A stretch of 64,000 nucleotides of DNA, taken from positions 1 to 64,000 of the forward strand of contig JAKSRD010000002.1 in the NCBI GenBank assembly GCA_024403795.1. Reading direction: 5' to 3'. The translations under genes and the position numbers were made by a program. This document shows, in pieces, positions 25,380 through 34,600 of this stretch (its first letter is position 1; each line of letters starts with the position of its first letter). The notes below the pieces were generated by a model. The model was not told the origin of the DNA, did not search any database, and saw only the letters and a list, made by a program, of their open reading frames with translations. The DNA comes from Saccharofermentans sp. Lineage in GTDB: Bacteria > Bacillota > Clostridia > Saccharofermentanales > Saccharofermentanaceae.

Positions 25380-28370
25380 ATGGGTTTTATCAGTGAAAAG
25401 GCAAGAGGAGAGAGATGCTCCGCTTCAGCGCTTCTTAAGCAGAAGTTCGGCGAAGCTAACGTTAAGAACGGCGTCTCTGCCCAGTATGTCCGTTTTGGCA
25501 AAGAACCTGTTGTATTAGGTGTTTCCGGACTGAAGTACGACAGTATGGCCGTTAACATTCTTGCATCCGACGAAGCTGTTTTCGAGCAGTTTGCGAAAGC
25601 ATTCAATGAAGGCATCAGCATTCTTCTCATCAAGAACGGTGAGGGGATCAGCGCTTTGACGGAGAAGAACGGGAACGTCACCGAAGCAGCTTTTGACGGT
25701 GCAGTCATCAACAGATGCAATGAGCTTATTTCAGGCACTGAGTCATGGGGCGGAATCCTTAACGAGAAGGGCGAGCTTATCTTCGATCCTTCCACACCTT
25801 CTCCCGGACCTCACTATTACACAAACATGCTCATTGGTAACCGCATCGGCTTCGATAAGCCTTTGCAGTCAACTCCGAAGAGCTCGGTAGACCGTCTCGG
25901 CGGCGGCTCCTTCAGATCGCACGCTGACACACAGGTCCTTGCAACAAGATGGGATTACCTTCCTGAAGAGAACGGATTCCCCGCAAACAGACAGTTCTAC
26001 CTTGTCGAGAACGGAAAGCAGATCTTCTGGTCCGGTAATGCCATTGCTGACGGACTCACAAAGATCGAGACAGTTCATTCACAGAACAGAACAGTGATCA
26101 GCTATGAGCTCTCCTGCGGTCTTAAGATCAAGAGGACCATCTTCATCGTTCCTCAGAGAGAAGGACTTCCCGTTGCAGTTGAAGCACAGCTCATCGATGT
26201 CGAGAATACGACTTCCGAAGATAAGGATCTCAGGATCGTATGCACCGGAATGTTCGGTACAAGGCAGACACATGCTTTGTCCGAGGATGTCATCTTCACT
26301 ACGGTAGTATCCGAATCACAGGTCTTCTTCAACGAAGATAACGAGATCCGTGCCGTAAGCTCAGATCCTAACGTTAAGTGGACAAAGGGCGACATCTGCT
26401 TCAATGAGACAGTCGTACACTCTGATGACGGAGATGTATTTGCAGACCAGTACTGCGTCAGATATCCCGATTTTGTAGGTTCCGGAAGTCTCGAAAAGCC
26501 GGAGTTCATCTATCCTTTGGCTTCACGTCCTTCCAGAAAGGGACCGGGTTTCTTTGCTACATCCACACCGTTTACGGTCAAGGCGAACGGCAAGGTCCGT
26601 GTCGACAACGTTACTTGTCTTTCTTCCGATTGCGTTAACGAGGAATATGTGGTCGATAAGACCCCCGCTCTTGAAGTCGAGGCAGTTGCAGATTACATCA
26701 AGGATCCTGCTAACCTTGCAAGAGATCTTCAGGATGTCATCGACTTTGCCGGCAAGTATTCGAACTACATGAAGATCTCTCATGACGATAAGGATTTTGA
26801 GGCCTACGTTAATAACAACCTTCCTTTCCAGGTATTCTATCAGACATTCGTATCCAGATCTTTGGATTGGACACAGAAGGGTTACCGTGAGATAGGTTTC
26901 AGAGAGATCCAGGACATATACGCTTCCATGTACTATTTTGCAGGCATGGGAAGAACGGACTTCGTTAAGGACATGCTCGCCGGATGGATCGAGAATGTTT
27001 ACGAAGACGGATATACCAACCATAACTTCTACTGGATCGGTAAGGAACCGGGCTGGTGGTCAGATGACGGACTCTGGCTTCTTCAGGCTCTGGACAGATA
27101 TCTCAGTCTTACGGACGATTATGCTTTCCTCGAAGAAGAATTCGTCATGGCAGGCACAAAAGAGAAGAAGACCGATGCAGGCATTAAGCGTAAGCTCAAG
27201 GATACGATCAAGGCGATTATCTTCTACAGCGGCAAGGTATCTCTCGGTAAGCACGGAATTCCGCTTATCGACCGTGCTGACTGGAATGACTGTCTCAGAG
27301 TAGATCCCGACTGTATCTCAGGTAAGGATAAGATCGCAGCATATAAGGAACAGCTCGCGGCAAGCGGCAAGGCTTACGGAGAAGTTCCGTACGAATCCGA
27401 GTATTCGGAATCAGTAATGAACGGCTTCTTGCTTAAGGTTGCCGTAGACTGCGCCGAGAATATGTTCAAGAAGATCGGTGATGCGGCTGCAGCAGAGGAT
27501 ATGAGTGCTCTCTCATCCAAGCTGGAAGCTAACCTCCGTGACAACTGCTGGAAGGGTGATTTCTACGCAAGAGTTCTCTTCAACAGATCAGGCAGAACGG
27601 ATATCTCATATCTGGGTGCTCAGGGAGACGGACTTGCCGTCGAAGAGGGACACCCCGGTGTTTACTTCCTCAACAGCTTCTCATGGTCACTTCTCTCCAA
27701 GGTGGCTTCCGAGGAAGAGATCTCCACGATGCTCGATTCACTCGATAAGTATCTTAAGACACCTTACGGCTTCAGACTCTGCTCAACGGCAGATTATCCG
27801 AAGATCGCGCCTAAGATCGATGTTGCTCTTTATTATCCGGGCGACCGTGAGAACGGCGGTGTATTCAAGCATGCGAACATGATGGCATGCTCAGCCATGC
27901 TCGGTGCCGCAAAGAGAGTTAACGATAAGGCCCTTGCTTCAAGACTTGCCGACACGGCTTACTGGATCATTGACAAGATCTTACCGTTCGCAACATTGAA
28001 GTCACCTTTTGTTACATGCGGTAACCCCAGATGGTGCACACAGTACAATAACAGTCAGACAGGCGAGAATATCGGACCTACGCTTTCCGGAACATCGACA
28101 TGGCTCCTTTTGTGCCTTTTCCAGTGCTTCGGTGTTGAAGTTACGAGCGAAGGTCTCAGGGTTGAGCCTATCCTCAGACAGTCTGATACGAGACTTGAGG
28201 TAAAGGTTACGATATCCGGAACCACTTATGACATTAACATTCAGAAGCCGGAAGGATTCATTCGTGCTCAGGATGGTATCAAGGTTAAGCTTGACGGCGA
28301 GATTACGGAAGGAACACTGCTACCTGTCGCAAATGATGGTAAGATACATAAGGTAGATATTGAGTTCTGA
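25380..28370 (+). CDS. Cellodextrin phosphorylase (glycoside hydrolase family 94)
   Basis: A 996-residue GH94 enzyme, longer than cellobiose phosphorylase as expected for cellodextrin phosphorylases (about 980-1000), which remove glucose 1-phosphate from cellotriose and longer chains. Motifs: STPSPGPHYYTNMLIGNRIGF near the N-terminus, RSLDWTQKGYREIGFREIQD, and the catalytic IDRADWNDCLRVDPDC (general acid Asp634). GNPRWCTQYNNSQTGENIGPTLSGTSTW lies at the C-terminal phosphate-binding side. The start is the ATG at 25380 with GGAGGG just upstream; a longer reading from 25335 has no ribosome site. Together with the preceding gene it handles cellulose-derived oligosaccharides inside the cell. Confidence 0.92.
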   Translation: MGFISEKARGERCSASALLKQKFGEANVKNGVSAQYVRFGKEPVVLGVSGLKYDSMAVNILASDEAVFEQFAKAFNEGISILLIKNGEGISALTEKNGNVTEAAFDGAVINRCNELISGTESWGGILNEKGELIFDPSTPSPGPHYYTNMLIGNRIGFDKPLQSTPKSSVDRLGGGSFRSHADTQVLATRWDYLPEENGFPANRQFYLVENGKQIFWSGNAIADGLTKIETVHSQNRTVISYELSCGLKIKRTIFIVPQREGLPVAVEAQLIDVENTTSEDKDLRIVCTGMFGTRQTHALSEDVIFTTVVSESQVFFNEDNEIRAVSSDPNVKWTKGDICFNETVVHSDDGDVFADQYCVRYPDFVGSGSLEKPEFIYPLASRPSRKGPGFFATSTPFTVKANGKVRVDNVTCLSSDCVNEEYVVDKTPALEVEAVADYIKDPANLARDLQDVIDFAGKYSNYMKISHDDKDFEAYVNNNLPFQVFYQTFVSRSLDWTQKGYREIGFREIQDIYASMYYFAGMGRTDFVKDMLAGWIENVYEDGYTNHNFYWIGKEPGWWSDDGLWLLQALDRYLSLTDDYAFLEEEFVMAGTKEKKTDAGIKRKLKDTIKAIIFYSGKVSLGKHGIPLIDRADWNDCLRVDPDCISGKDKIAAYKEQLAASGKAYGEVPYESEYSESVMNGFLLKVAVDCAENMFKKIGDAAAAEDMSALSSKLEANLRDNCWKGDFYARVLFNRSGRTDISYLGAQGDGLAVEEGHPGVYFLNSFSWSLLSKVASEEEISTMLDSLDKYLKTPYGFRLCSTADYPKIAPKIDVALYYPGDRENGGVFKHANMMACSAMLGAAKRVNDKALASRLADTAYWIIDKILPFATLKSPFVTCGNPRWCTQYNNSQTGENIGPTLSGTSTWLLLCLFQCFGVEVTSEGLRVEPILRQSDTRLEVKVTISGTTYDINIQKPEGFIRAQDGIKVKLDGEITEGTLLPVANDGKIHKVDIEF

Positions 28371-28397
28371 TCAGAATAATGGAGGTCGCAAATCAAA

Positions 28398-29330
28398 ATG
28401 CCTTTCTCGAGTGTCTTTCTTTCAGAGATCGTTAAAGCATATAACCTTGAGGTTGTATATGATTCCGGTGACATAGATTCAAGAAGGATCTGTGTTGCGG
28501 ATGTAACAAGACCCGGTCTTCAGCTTGCCGGATATTACGATCACTTCGGTCCGGACAGAATCCAGATGATCGGTAACATGGAGCATGCGTATCTCGACAA
28601 TCTGTCTCCTGAGGACAGAGCAAAGTCGGTATCAGCACTCTTTGAGAAGAATATTCCTGCTCTTATCGTTACCCGTGACCATAAGGTCCACAAGGAGATT
28701 CTTGATGCGGCAAGAGAGTACCAGACTCCCGTATTGAGGACTTCCCAGGCAACATCTGATTTCTCGGCTGAGCTCATCAAATACCTCAAGATGGAGCTTG
28801 CTCCCCGTGTATCGATGCACGGCGTTCTTGTCGAGGTTAACGGTGAAGGTATCCTGATCTTAGGTGAGTCCGGTGTAGGTAAATCCGAGACTGCGCTCGA
28901 GATCGTTAAGAGAGGTCACAGACTTATTGCGGATGACCAGATCGAGATCCGCAAGGTATCTGAGACGACACTTTTGGGACGTGCTCCCGATGTTATCAAG
29001 CATCTCATCGAGATCCGCGGCATAGGCATTCTCGACGTTAAGGAACTCTACGGTGTATCTGCCGTTAAGCAGCAGGAGAATATCGATTTTGTAATCAATC
29101 TCGAACTTTGGGACGAGAAGAAGACATATGACAGACTGGGACTTACGGAAGAGACTACGGATATCCTGGGTATTAAGGTCCCGTCAGTTACTATTCCCGT
29201 AGGACCCGGACGTAACCTTGCGATAATCGTTGAGGCGGCTGCGATCAACTACAGAGTCAAGAAGATGGGCTATAATGCCGCCCAGGATCTTGTCTCGAGA
29301 GTATTCCCCGGAAAGTCACTTGATGGCTGA
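28398..29330 (+). CDS. hprK: HPr kinase/phosphorylase
   Basis: A 310-residue bifunctional enzyme that phosphorylates and dephosphorylates HPr on Ser46, the switch for carbon catabolite control in Firmicutes. It has the N-terminal regulatory domain, Walker A GESGVGKSE, RLIADDQIEI with the catalytic aspartate, and the HprK signature EIRGIGILDVKELYG. Length is standard. GGAGG lies 12 bases upstream. It directly follows the phosphorylase genes and overlaps murB, a position that ties sugar control to cell-wall synthesis genes. Confidence 0.96.
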   Translation: MPFSSVFLSEIVKAYNLEVVYDSGDIDSRRICVADVTRPGLQLAGYYDHFGPDRIQMIGNMEHAYLDNLSPEDRAKSVSALFEKNIPALIVTRDHKVHKEILDAAREYQTPVLRTSQATSDFSAELIKYLKMELAPRVSMHGVLVEVNGEGILILGESGVGKSETALEIVKRGHRLIADDQIEIRKVSETTLLGRAPDVIKHLIEIRGIGILDVKELYGVSAVKQQENIDFVINLELWDEKKTYDRLGLTEETTDILGIKVPSVTIPVGPGRNLAIIVEAAAINYRVKKMGYNAAQDLVSRVFPGKSLDG

Positions 29331-30240
29331 TATCCGGATACTTGAAAACGTCCCGCTTGCGGGGTATTCAACTTTCAGATGCGGAGGCCCTGCTAAGTAT
29401 TTTGCAGAGCCTTCTGACGGCAATGAGGTTGCAAAACTGTTCCGATGGGCCGGAGAAACGGGACTTGATGTCTTCGTTCTCGGTAACGGTTCCAATTGCC
29501 TGATATCAGATAACGGTTTTGACGGATTGGTCATAAAGATCGGCCGTAATATGAGTGAACTTTCTTCAGAGGAACTTAGTGACGGCAGAGTAAAGATCAA
29601 GGCCGGTGCCGGTCTTTTGCTGTCGAGATTCGGCAATTACTGCACGGAACTCTCACTTACGGGTGCTGAGTTTGCCTGCGGAATACCCGGTTCCTGCGGC
29701 GGCGCCGTATTCATGAATGCGGGAGCTTACGGAGGACAGGTCGAAGACTTTATTACCAAGGTTATTTATTGGAACGGAGAACGTGTTCTTGAGGCAAGTG
29801 CCGATGAGTGCGAATTCGGATACAGAAGAAGTCTTTTTGCCCGTCTTGAAGCAGAAAGAAAAGATGTTGTGATCTTAAGCTTTGAAGCAGTTCTCTCAAA
29901 GGGTAATAAGGATGAGATCGTTAAGCTTACCGAAGAGCTTCGTGCAAAAAGAACTGCCAGTCAGCCTTTGGATGTTCCTTCGGCAGGTTCCACATTCAAG
30001 AGGCCGGAAGGCTATTTTGCGGCAAAACTTATCGAAGAGGCAGGACTGAAGGGATTTGCACTTGATGATTCCGGTGCACAGGTATCACCCAAGCACGCGG
30101 GATTTGTTGTTAATAACGGCGGCAGAGCCAAGGCTTCTGATGTTAAGAAGCTGATAGATCATGTTGCTGAGAAGGTTTATGAGAACTCAGGCGTCAGACT
30201 AGAGACGGAAGTCAGACTGATAGGCGAATTCGAGAGGTAA
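29323..30240 (+). CDS. murB: UDP-N-acetylenolpyruvoylglucosamine reductase
   Basis: A 305-residue FAD enzyme for the second committed step of peptidoglycan precursor synthesis. Visible motifs: NVPLAGYSTFRCGGPA at the N-terminus, LGNGSN, GIPGSCGGAVFMNAGAYG for FAD binding, YRRSLF, and SAGSTFKRPEG with the catalytic serine. It is the short type IIb form of Firmicutes. The ATG at 29323 overlaps the last codons of hprK by 8 bases. An earlier in-frame start would overlap hprK by 100 bases and lacks similarity, so it was not used. Confidence 0.95.
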   Translation: MADIRILENVPLAGYSTFRCGGPAKYFAEPSDGNEVAKLFRWAGETGLDVFVLGNGSNCLISDNGFDGLVIKIGRNMSELSSEELSDGRVKIKAGAGLLLSRFGNYCTELSLTGAEFACGIPGSCGGAVFMNAGAYGGQVEDFITKVIYWNGERVLEASADECEFGYRRSLFARLEAERKDVVILSFEAVLSKGNKDEIVKLTEELRAKRTASQPLDVPSAGSTFKRPEGYFAAKLIEEAGLKGFALDDSGAQVSPKHAGFVVNNGGRAKASDVKKLIDHVAEKVYENSGVRLETEVRLIGEFER

Positions 30241-30243
30241 TAT

Positions 30244-31149
30244 ATGGAGATTCTGTTTCTGACCGGTATGAGCGGCGCAGGCAAAAGTGCCGCAGTAAGA
30301 TATCTTGAAGATTGCGGATATTTCTGCATGGATAATGTTCCTCCGTATGTGCTTCCGGACCTTATCAAGAGCTTCCTCAGAGGAAGGAACGGTGAAGGCT
30401 TCTCGGCACCCAAACTCGCATTTGTTGTCGATATCAGATCCCAGGAATATCTGGACGGATTTGACGAAGCATTGGCACAGATAGAAGATGAGCTGGGATG
30501 CCCCTATAAGGTTATTTTCCTTGAGGCATCTGATGCCGTGCTCATCAGCAGATACCAGCAGACCAGGCGTAAGCACCCTCTTGCAAAAAAGAAGGGTTCT
30601 CTAACCACGGCGCTTGCTGTCGAGAGAGCCATGCTCGAGGATATCCGAGGAATGGCGACGGTAGTAGTAGATACTTCCGTGATGACCAACAAAGAACTCT
30701 GCAAGACTATCGGAGAGATCATCAGCAATGAAGAGGACCAGAGCATTCTGATAATAGTGGAATCATTCGGATTCAAGTACGGATTGCCCGTAGATTGTGA
30801 TTATGTATTTGATACGAGATTTCTCCCGAACCCGTTTTATATTCCTGAATTAAAGAATCTGACGGGAAAAGACGAAGAGATCCGGACGTATCTTGACGGC
30901 TTTAAGGAGACGGGAGAGTTCAACGAGAAGGTTGCCGATCTCCTCAAGTTCATAATCCCTTCTTTTGTCAAGGAAGATAAGGGAAGTGTTCATATCGGAA
31001 TCGGATGCACCGGCGGCAGACACAGATCGGTATATTGTGCCGAGACAGTCGCAAGGAAGCTCACAGAAAGCGGGATCCAGTGTATCGTAAGTCACAGAGA
31101 CGTAGATAAAGAACCGTTAAGATATTCCAAGAAGGCGGACGAGACCTGA
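30244..31149 (+). CDS. rapZ: RapZ/YvcJ nucleotide-binding protein
   Basis: A 301-residue P-loop protein. Walker A TGMSGAGKSAA lies at residues 6-16, followed by the family mark CGYFCMDNVPP. The C-terminal domain carries GIGCTGGRHRSVYCAE and SHRDVDKE, the strongly conserved RapZ signature. In Gram-negatives it guides RNase E to small RNAs that control amino sugar synthesis; in Firmicutes the homologue YvcJ is a GTP/ATP-binding protein of less clear role. It sits 3 bases after murB, overlaps whiA by one base and is part of one operon. Confidence 0.95.
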   Translation: MEILFLTGMSGAGKSAAVRYLEDCGYFCMDNVPPYVLPDLIKSFLRGRNGEGFSAPKLAFVVDIRSQEYLDGFDEALAQIEDELGCPYKVIFLEASDAVLISRYQQTRRKHPLAKKKGSLTTALAVERAMLEDIRGMATVVVDTSVMTNKELCKTIGEIISNEEDQSILIIVESFGFKYGLPVDCDYVFDTRFLPNPFYIPELKNLTGKDEEIRTYLDGFKETGEFNEKVADLLKFIIPSFVKEDKGSVHIGIGCTGGRHRSVYCAETVARKLTESGIQCIVSHRDVDKEPLRYSKKADET

Positions 31150-32015
31150 TGGAAGACAGCTTTTCTGTCAGAGTCAAGGTTGAGGTTGCGACCAAGGCCG
31201 TGAAAAAGCAGGCAAACGGACAGACAGCACTTTGCGGTCTGTTGCTTTGTCAGAGCGGCGGAACTCTCGATGAACCGGTAGAGGAGATCAGGATCCCCGA
31301 GAGGATTGCGGATCTGACGGTCCAGCTTTTCGAGAATGAGAAGATCGAATCCTCATATTCGAAAGGTAAACTGACATTCGGAAATTTGGAAGATTCGGCT
31401 CTTTGGAAGCGTTGCGGCGAGCTTTTGCGCGATTTTGAGAATAGCCGACTCACGGCTGAGGAGGCCAGACGATTTCTGAGAGGTGCGTTCTGGGGCTTCG
31501 GATATTGCTCGGATCCCTTGAAGAATTACCGCATAGAGTTCGTTGTTCAGAAGGAGAGGGCTGCATCTCTCATATCTTCGGCTCTTTATGTGCTCTCGAT
31601 AAAGCATATCTGCACGGTCAGGGAAGGTTCTTTTGCCGTATACTTCAAGAACGGTGACGATGTATCGGATTTCCTTAGCTATATCGGAAGTTCTTCTGCG
31701 ATGATGGAATTCGAGAATGTACGTGCAGGCAAAGATGTCAACGGAAAGGTCGTCAGAGCCGTTAATTGCGACGAGGGCAATACAAAACGCCAGGCGGAAG
31801 CCGCTGCTGCAAGGAATGAACAGATTACGAGACTGGTCAATTCCGGGATGATCAACAAGCTTGCCCCCGAGCTTCGTGAGGCGGCCCTGGCACAGATGGA
31901 GAATCCCGGTGCATCTTTGGCTGAACTGGGTGCCATGATGGATCCTCCGATAGGCAAATCAGGTATGCGCCACCGCCTTGATAAGATTGCCGATATCGCG
32001 AAAAAACTGGATTAA
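31149..32015 (+). CDS. whiA: DNA-binding protein WhiA
   Basis: A 288-residue protein with the WhiA layout: an N-terminal domain related to LAGLIDADG nucleases without the catalytic residues (FLRGAFWGFG, YRIEFVVQKE), then NCDEGNTKRQAEAA, and a C-terminal helix-turn-helix ending in GASLAELGAMMDPPIGKSGMRHR (about residues 255-277). It acts in cell division and chromosome segregation in Firmicutes and in sporulation in Actinobacteria. The start ATG overlaps the rapZ stop by one base. In many Firmicutes yvcK sits between rapZ and whiA; it is absent here. Confidence 0.94.
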   Translation: MEDSFSVRVKVEVATKAVKKQANGQTALCGLLLCQSGGTLDEPVEEIRIPERIADLTVQLFENEKIESSYSKGKLTFGNLEDSALWKRCGELLRDFENSRLTAEEARRFLRGAFWGFGYCSDPLKNYRIEFVVQKERAASLISSALYVLSIKHICTVREGSFAVYFKNGDDVSDFLSYIGSSSAMMEFENVRAGKDVNGKVVRAVNCDEGNTKRQAEAAAARNEQITRLVNSGMINKLAPELREAALAQMENPGASLAELGAMMDPPIGKSGMRHRLDKIADIAKKLD

Positions 32016-32073
32016 ACGGTGTTTTTTTCAGCAAATTCGGCAAAATCCCCAAAATGAAATCAAGCTCTTATGT

Positions 32074-32102
32074 TTGAGTAAATATTACAGCCGTGTTACA
32101 AT
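32074..32102 (+). promoter_or_regulatory. Sigma-A promoter for the beta-propeller protein
   Basis: TTGAGT (32074-32079) and TACAAT (32097-32102) are 17 bases apart, 44 bases before the 32146 start codon. Good match to the consensus. Confidence 0.7.
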
Positions 32103-32145
32103 AGGCGTTATCTTTTTGAGTAAGGAACGTTAAAGAGGGGCAAAT

Positions 32146-34038
32146 ATGAGTCGGGGCGAGCAATACATCGAACCGGATAACAGTTTTTACAGGCCTTCAA
32201 GGGACCCGAACGAAGGAACCATGATTCTAGTAGTCGTGATTACGTTCCTGTTTGTTTGTCTAACCGGAGTTCTGGCTGTCGTATATTTTAAGAAGGTAAA
32301 TCCCAAAGAGACTTCGGCCGAGATCGGCACGAATCCTTCCGGTTTTATTTCTGTTGCTTCTCCGACTCCCACACCGATACCGCCTATTACCGATTATCAG
32401 AATCCCATTCTTTATCCCGGTCTGGCATCAGTTGTTTTCAACCCCGCCGATTATGCGATAGTTGATGAATGCGTTCCTTCGGCACGTAATATCAATCAGT
32501 CAGTAATGGTAGACGGAACTCCGGTTGAAGGTGATTATTCGAGACAAAACCCGATCTATATGAGAGATCCGGTATTCTACGGCTCCATTCCTGGTATTTT
32601 CACTTACAGGGGTAATAATTTCAGAAATTGTGCTTCCTTCGGATATACCAATATCTACAGAGGTTCCCTGACACAGAGATGGGAATTCAACGGTATCGGA
32701 ACACTTTTGGCATCTACACAGAACTTTGAGTGGTCTGGTGTCAGGTGGACGGGTCAGCCCCTCGTTGCAGAGTGGCCTGCCGAGCTCCGTCAGCACATGA
32801 ACATGTATGACAGTGCCAAGCAGCAGCAGTCTCTGACGGAAGTGATCGTTGCTGCTCTTGACGGCAAGATCTATTTCTTCAATATTCAGAGCGGCGAACA
32901 GACAAGAGATCCCATTAATGTCGGAGCTTCCATCAAGGGTACACCGGCATTGGATCCGAGAGGTTATCCCCTTATTTATGTAGGTCAGACCGATAACAAC
33001 GGCGGTAAGGTATTCGGAATGTATGTATATTCCCTTATCGACGGTGCTCTGCTTTACACATATGACGGTTCAGATGACGGCGCTTACAGAAGTAACTGGA
33101 ATGCGTTTGACTCTTCTCCTATCGTTAACGGGGAGACAGATACCCTTATCTGGCCCTGCGAGAACGGATACATCTATACCTTCGATCTGAATACTTCTTA
33201 TAATGCAGGTGCCAATACCATATCGGTTGCACCTCATGTTACGGGTTATAAGTACATGTTCGACGATAATGCGGCTTCTCACATGGGTGTTGAGAGTTCC
33301 ATTGCCATTTATGGTAACTACGGTTATTACATGGACAATACGATGAATCTTTGCTGCCTTGACCTCAATACATTTAAGATGGTCTGGACAAAGGCTTTGG
33401 GTGATGATTCAGACGTTACTCCGGTCATAGATGAAGAGAACGGTATTCCGTATGTTTATATCGGAACGGAAGTTGATAATCAGGGCGGAACGGGTCAATA
33501 CTGCGGTGCTGCCTATATCTATAAGATAAACGGACTTACAGGTCATACGGAATGGCAGTCTTCAGAGCCTTGTTACACTTATAATGCCGAAGTCTCGGAT
33601 TCCGATCAGAGCGGCGGATGCTTCGGTAACCCCATCATCGGAAAAGGAAAGATCTCCAACCTCATCATATTCTCATTTAGTATGACAAAAGGTCTGGCCA
33701 GCGGTAATAAACTTGTTGCATATGACAAGGATTTGGGTACGGTAGTTTGGGAATATAATATGAACATCTATTCGTACAGTTCACCTGTTGATTTCTACGA
33801 TTCAGAAGGACATGCATATCTGATAATCTGCGATTCCATCGGACAGATCCATATGATCGACCCTGAAGCTACGGACGATAATGACAGGAGAATGGTAGTT
33901 TTGCAGACAAAAAAGAACCTCGGTCAGTCTTCGGAGACTTCTTCCGGAATCTGTATTGAAGCTTCGCCTATCGTATATGAAGGTATGCTCATAGTCGGAA
34001 CTACTTCCGGTAGTGTTTTCGGCATCGCGGTTGAATAA
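32146..34038 (+). CDS. Membrane-anchored PQQ-like beta-propeller protein
   Basis: A 630-residue protein with one N-terminal membrane helix (about residues 25-49), a short Pro/Thr stalk (SPTPTPIPP) and a large external domain. The domain contains repeated blades of the type DGKIYFFNIQSGEQT, GYIYTFDLNT, MNLCCLDLNTFKMVW, AAYIYKINGLTGHTEWQSS, VAYDKDLGTVVWEYN and GSVFGIAVE, the pattern of PQQ-type (BamB-like) beta-propellers. There are no obvious quinone-binding or catalytic residues, so a binding or scaffold role on the cell surface is more likely than a dehydrogenase. It starts a transcript that probably includes the next small gene. Confidence 0.82.
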   Translation: MSRGEQYIEPDNSFYRPSRDPNEGTMILVVVITFLFVCLTGVLAVVYFKKVNPKETSAEIGTNPSGFISVASPTPTPIPPITDYQNPILYPGLASVVFNPADYAIVDECVPSARNINQSVMVDGTPVEGDYSRQNPIYMRDPVFYGSIPGIFTYRGNNFRNCASFGYTNIYRGSLTQRWEFNGIGTLLASTQNFEWSGVRWTGQPLVAEWPAELRQHMNMYDSAKQQQSLTEVIVAALDGKIYFFNIQSGEQTRDPINVGASIKGTPALDPRGYPLIYVGQTDNNGGKVFGMYVYSLIDGALLYTYDGSDDGAYRSNWNAFDSSPIVNGETDTLIWPCENGYIYTFDLNTSYNAGANTISVAPHVTGYKYMFDDNAASHMGVESSIAIYGNYGYYMDNTMNLCCLDLNTFKMVWTKALGDDSDVTPVIDEENGIPYVYIGTEVDNQGGTGQYCGAAYIYKINGLTGHTEWQSSEPCYTYNAEVSDSDQSGGCFGNPIIGKGKISNLIIFSFSMTKGLASGNKLVAYDKDLGTVVWEYNMNIYSYSSPVDFYDSEGHAYLIICDSIGQIHMIDPEATDDNDRRMVVLQTKKNLGQSSETSSGICIEASPIVYEGMLIVGTTSGSVFGIAVE

Positions 34039-34047
34039 GGAGTAATA

Positions 34048-34458
34048 ATGGATTTTGAGGAAGCATACGGCACTATAACTCTTTTGGAGGTCGAGATCAG
34101 GACCTTCGCTGATGAAGGTTATGCGGTGAAGTATGATTTTGGTCGAAGAGTAATCTCCTGGCGCGATAATTATATGTGGAATAACAATTTCACGAAGTCC
34201 ATAAGCGATGATAAGTTTAACATGCTGCAGGAAAAGCTTCCGACAACGGGAATGCTTGAGTGGATGAAGGGCTATAATCTCGGATTGGAAGATGAATACG
34301 GAGACAAGACTTCAATTCCCGGCGAGTGGAATATAAAGGTTGAATTCAGTGATAAGTCATCTCTTAAGGCAGGCGCTGAGCAAAATTTTCCCAAAAAGTG
34401 GAAGAATCTTAAGAACTTGATCGAACAGACAGCAGGTTGCAGTTTTATATTGAGATAA
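34048..34458 (+). CDS. Hypothetical protein, 136 residues
   Basis: A soluble, charged protein rich in Trp, Tyr and Lys with no signal peptide or membrane segment. A GGAG ribosome site precedes the ATG, and the gene starts 9 bases after the beta-propeller gene. Pattern of strands and a final helix suggest a small alpha/beta fold (for example WNIKVEFSD near residue 94). No family recognised. A clear terminator follows, so it closes this transcript. Confidence 0.7.
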   Translation: MDFEEAYGTITLLEVEIRTFADEGYAVKYDFGRRVISWRDNYMWNNNFTKSISDDKFNMLQEKLPTTGMLEWMKGYNLGLEDEYGDKTSIPGEWNIKVEFSDKSSLKAGAEQNFPKKWKNLKNLIEQTAGCSFILR

Positions 34459-34484
34459 GGGATGGTCGACATATGCGACAGGGC

Positions 34485-34510
34485 AGCAGGCAGAGGGCCT
34501 GCTTTTTTTA
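34485..34510 (+). terminator. Rho-independent terminator
   Basis: AGCAGGC (34485-34491) and GCCTGCT (34497-34503) form a perfect 7-bp stem with a 5-base loop, running into TTTTTTT. It ends the beta-propeller transcript. Confidence 0.9.
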
Positions 34511-34600
34511 TTTGTAGTCTCATTTGTTCTTATGTGGTAAAATTCTGTAATATGTCCGAGACTATGGTTTTGGAAATATGGTTTACTAAGGAGTATTGAT

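Noticed and set aside
32015-32040. Terminator after whiA
   Set aside because: Only a weak A-run/T-run pairing (AAAAAAC with GTTTTTT); no GC stem, so not listed.
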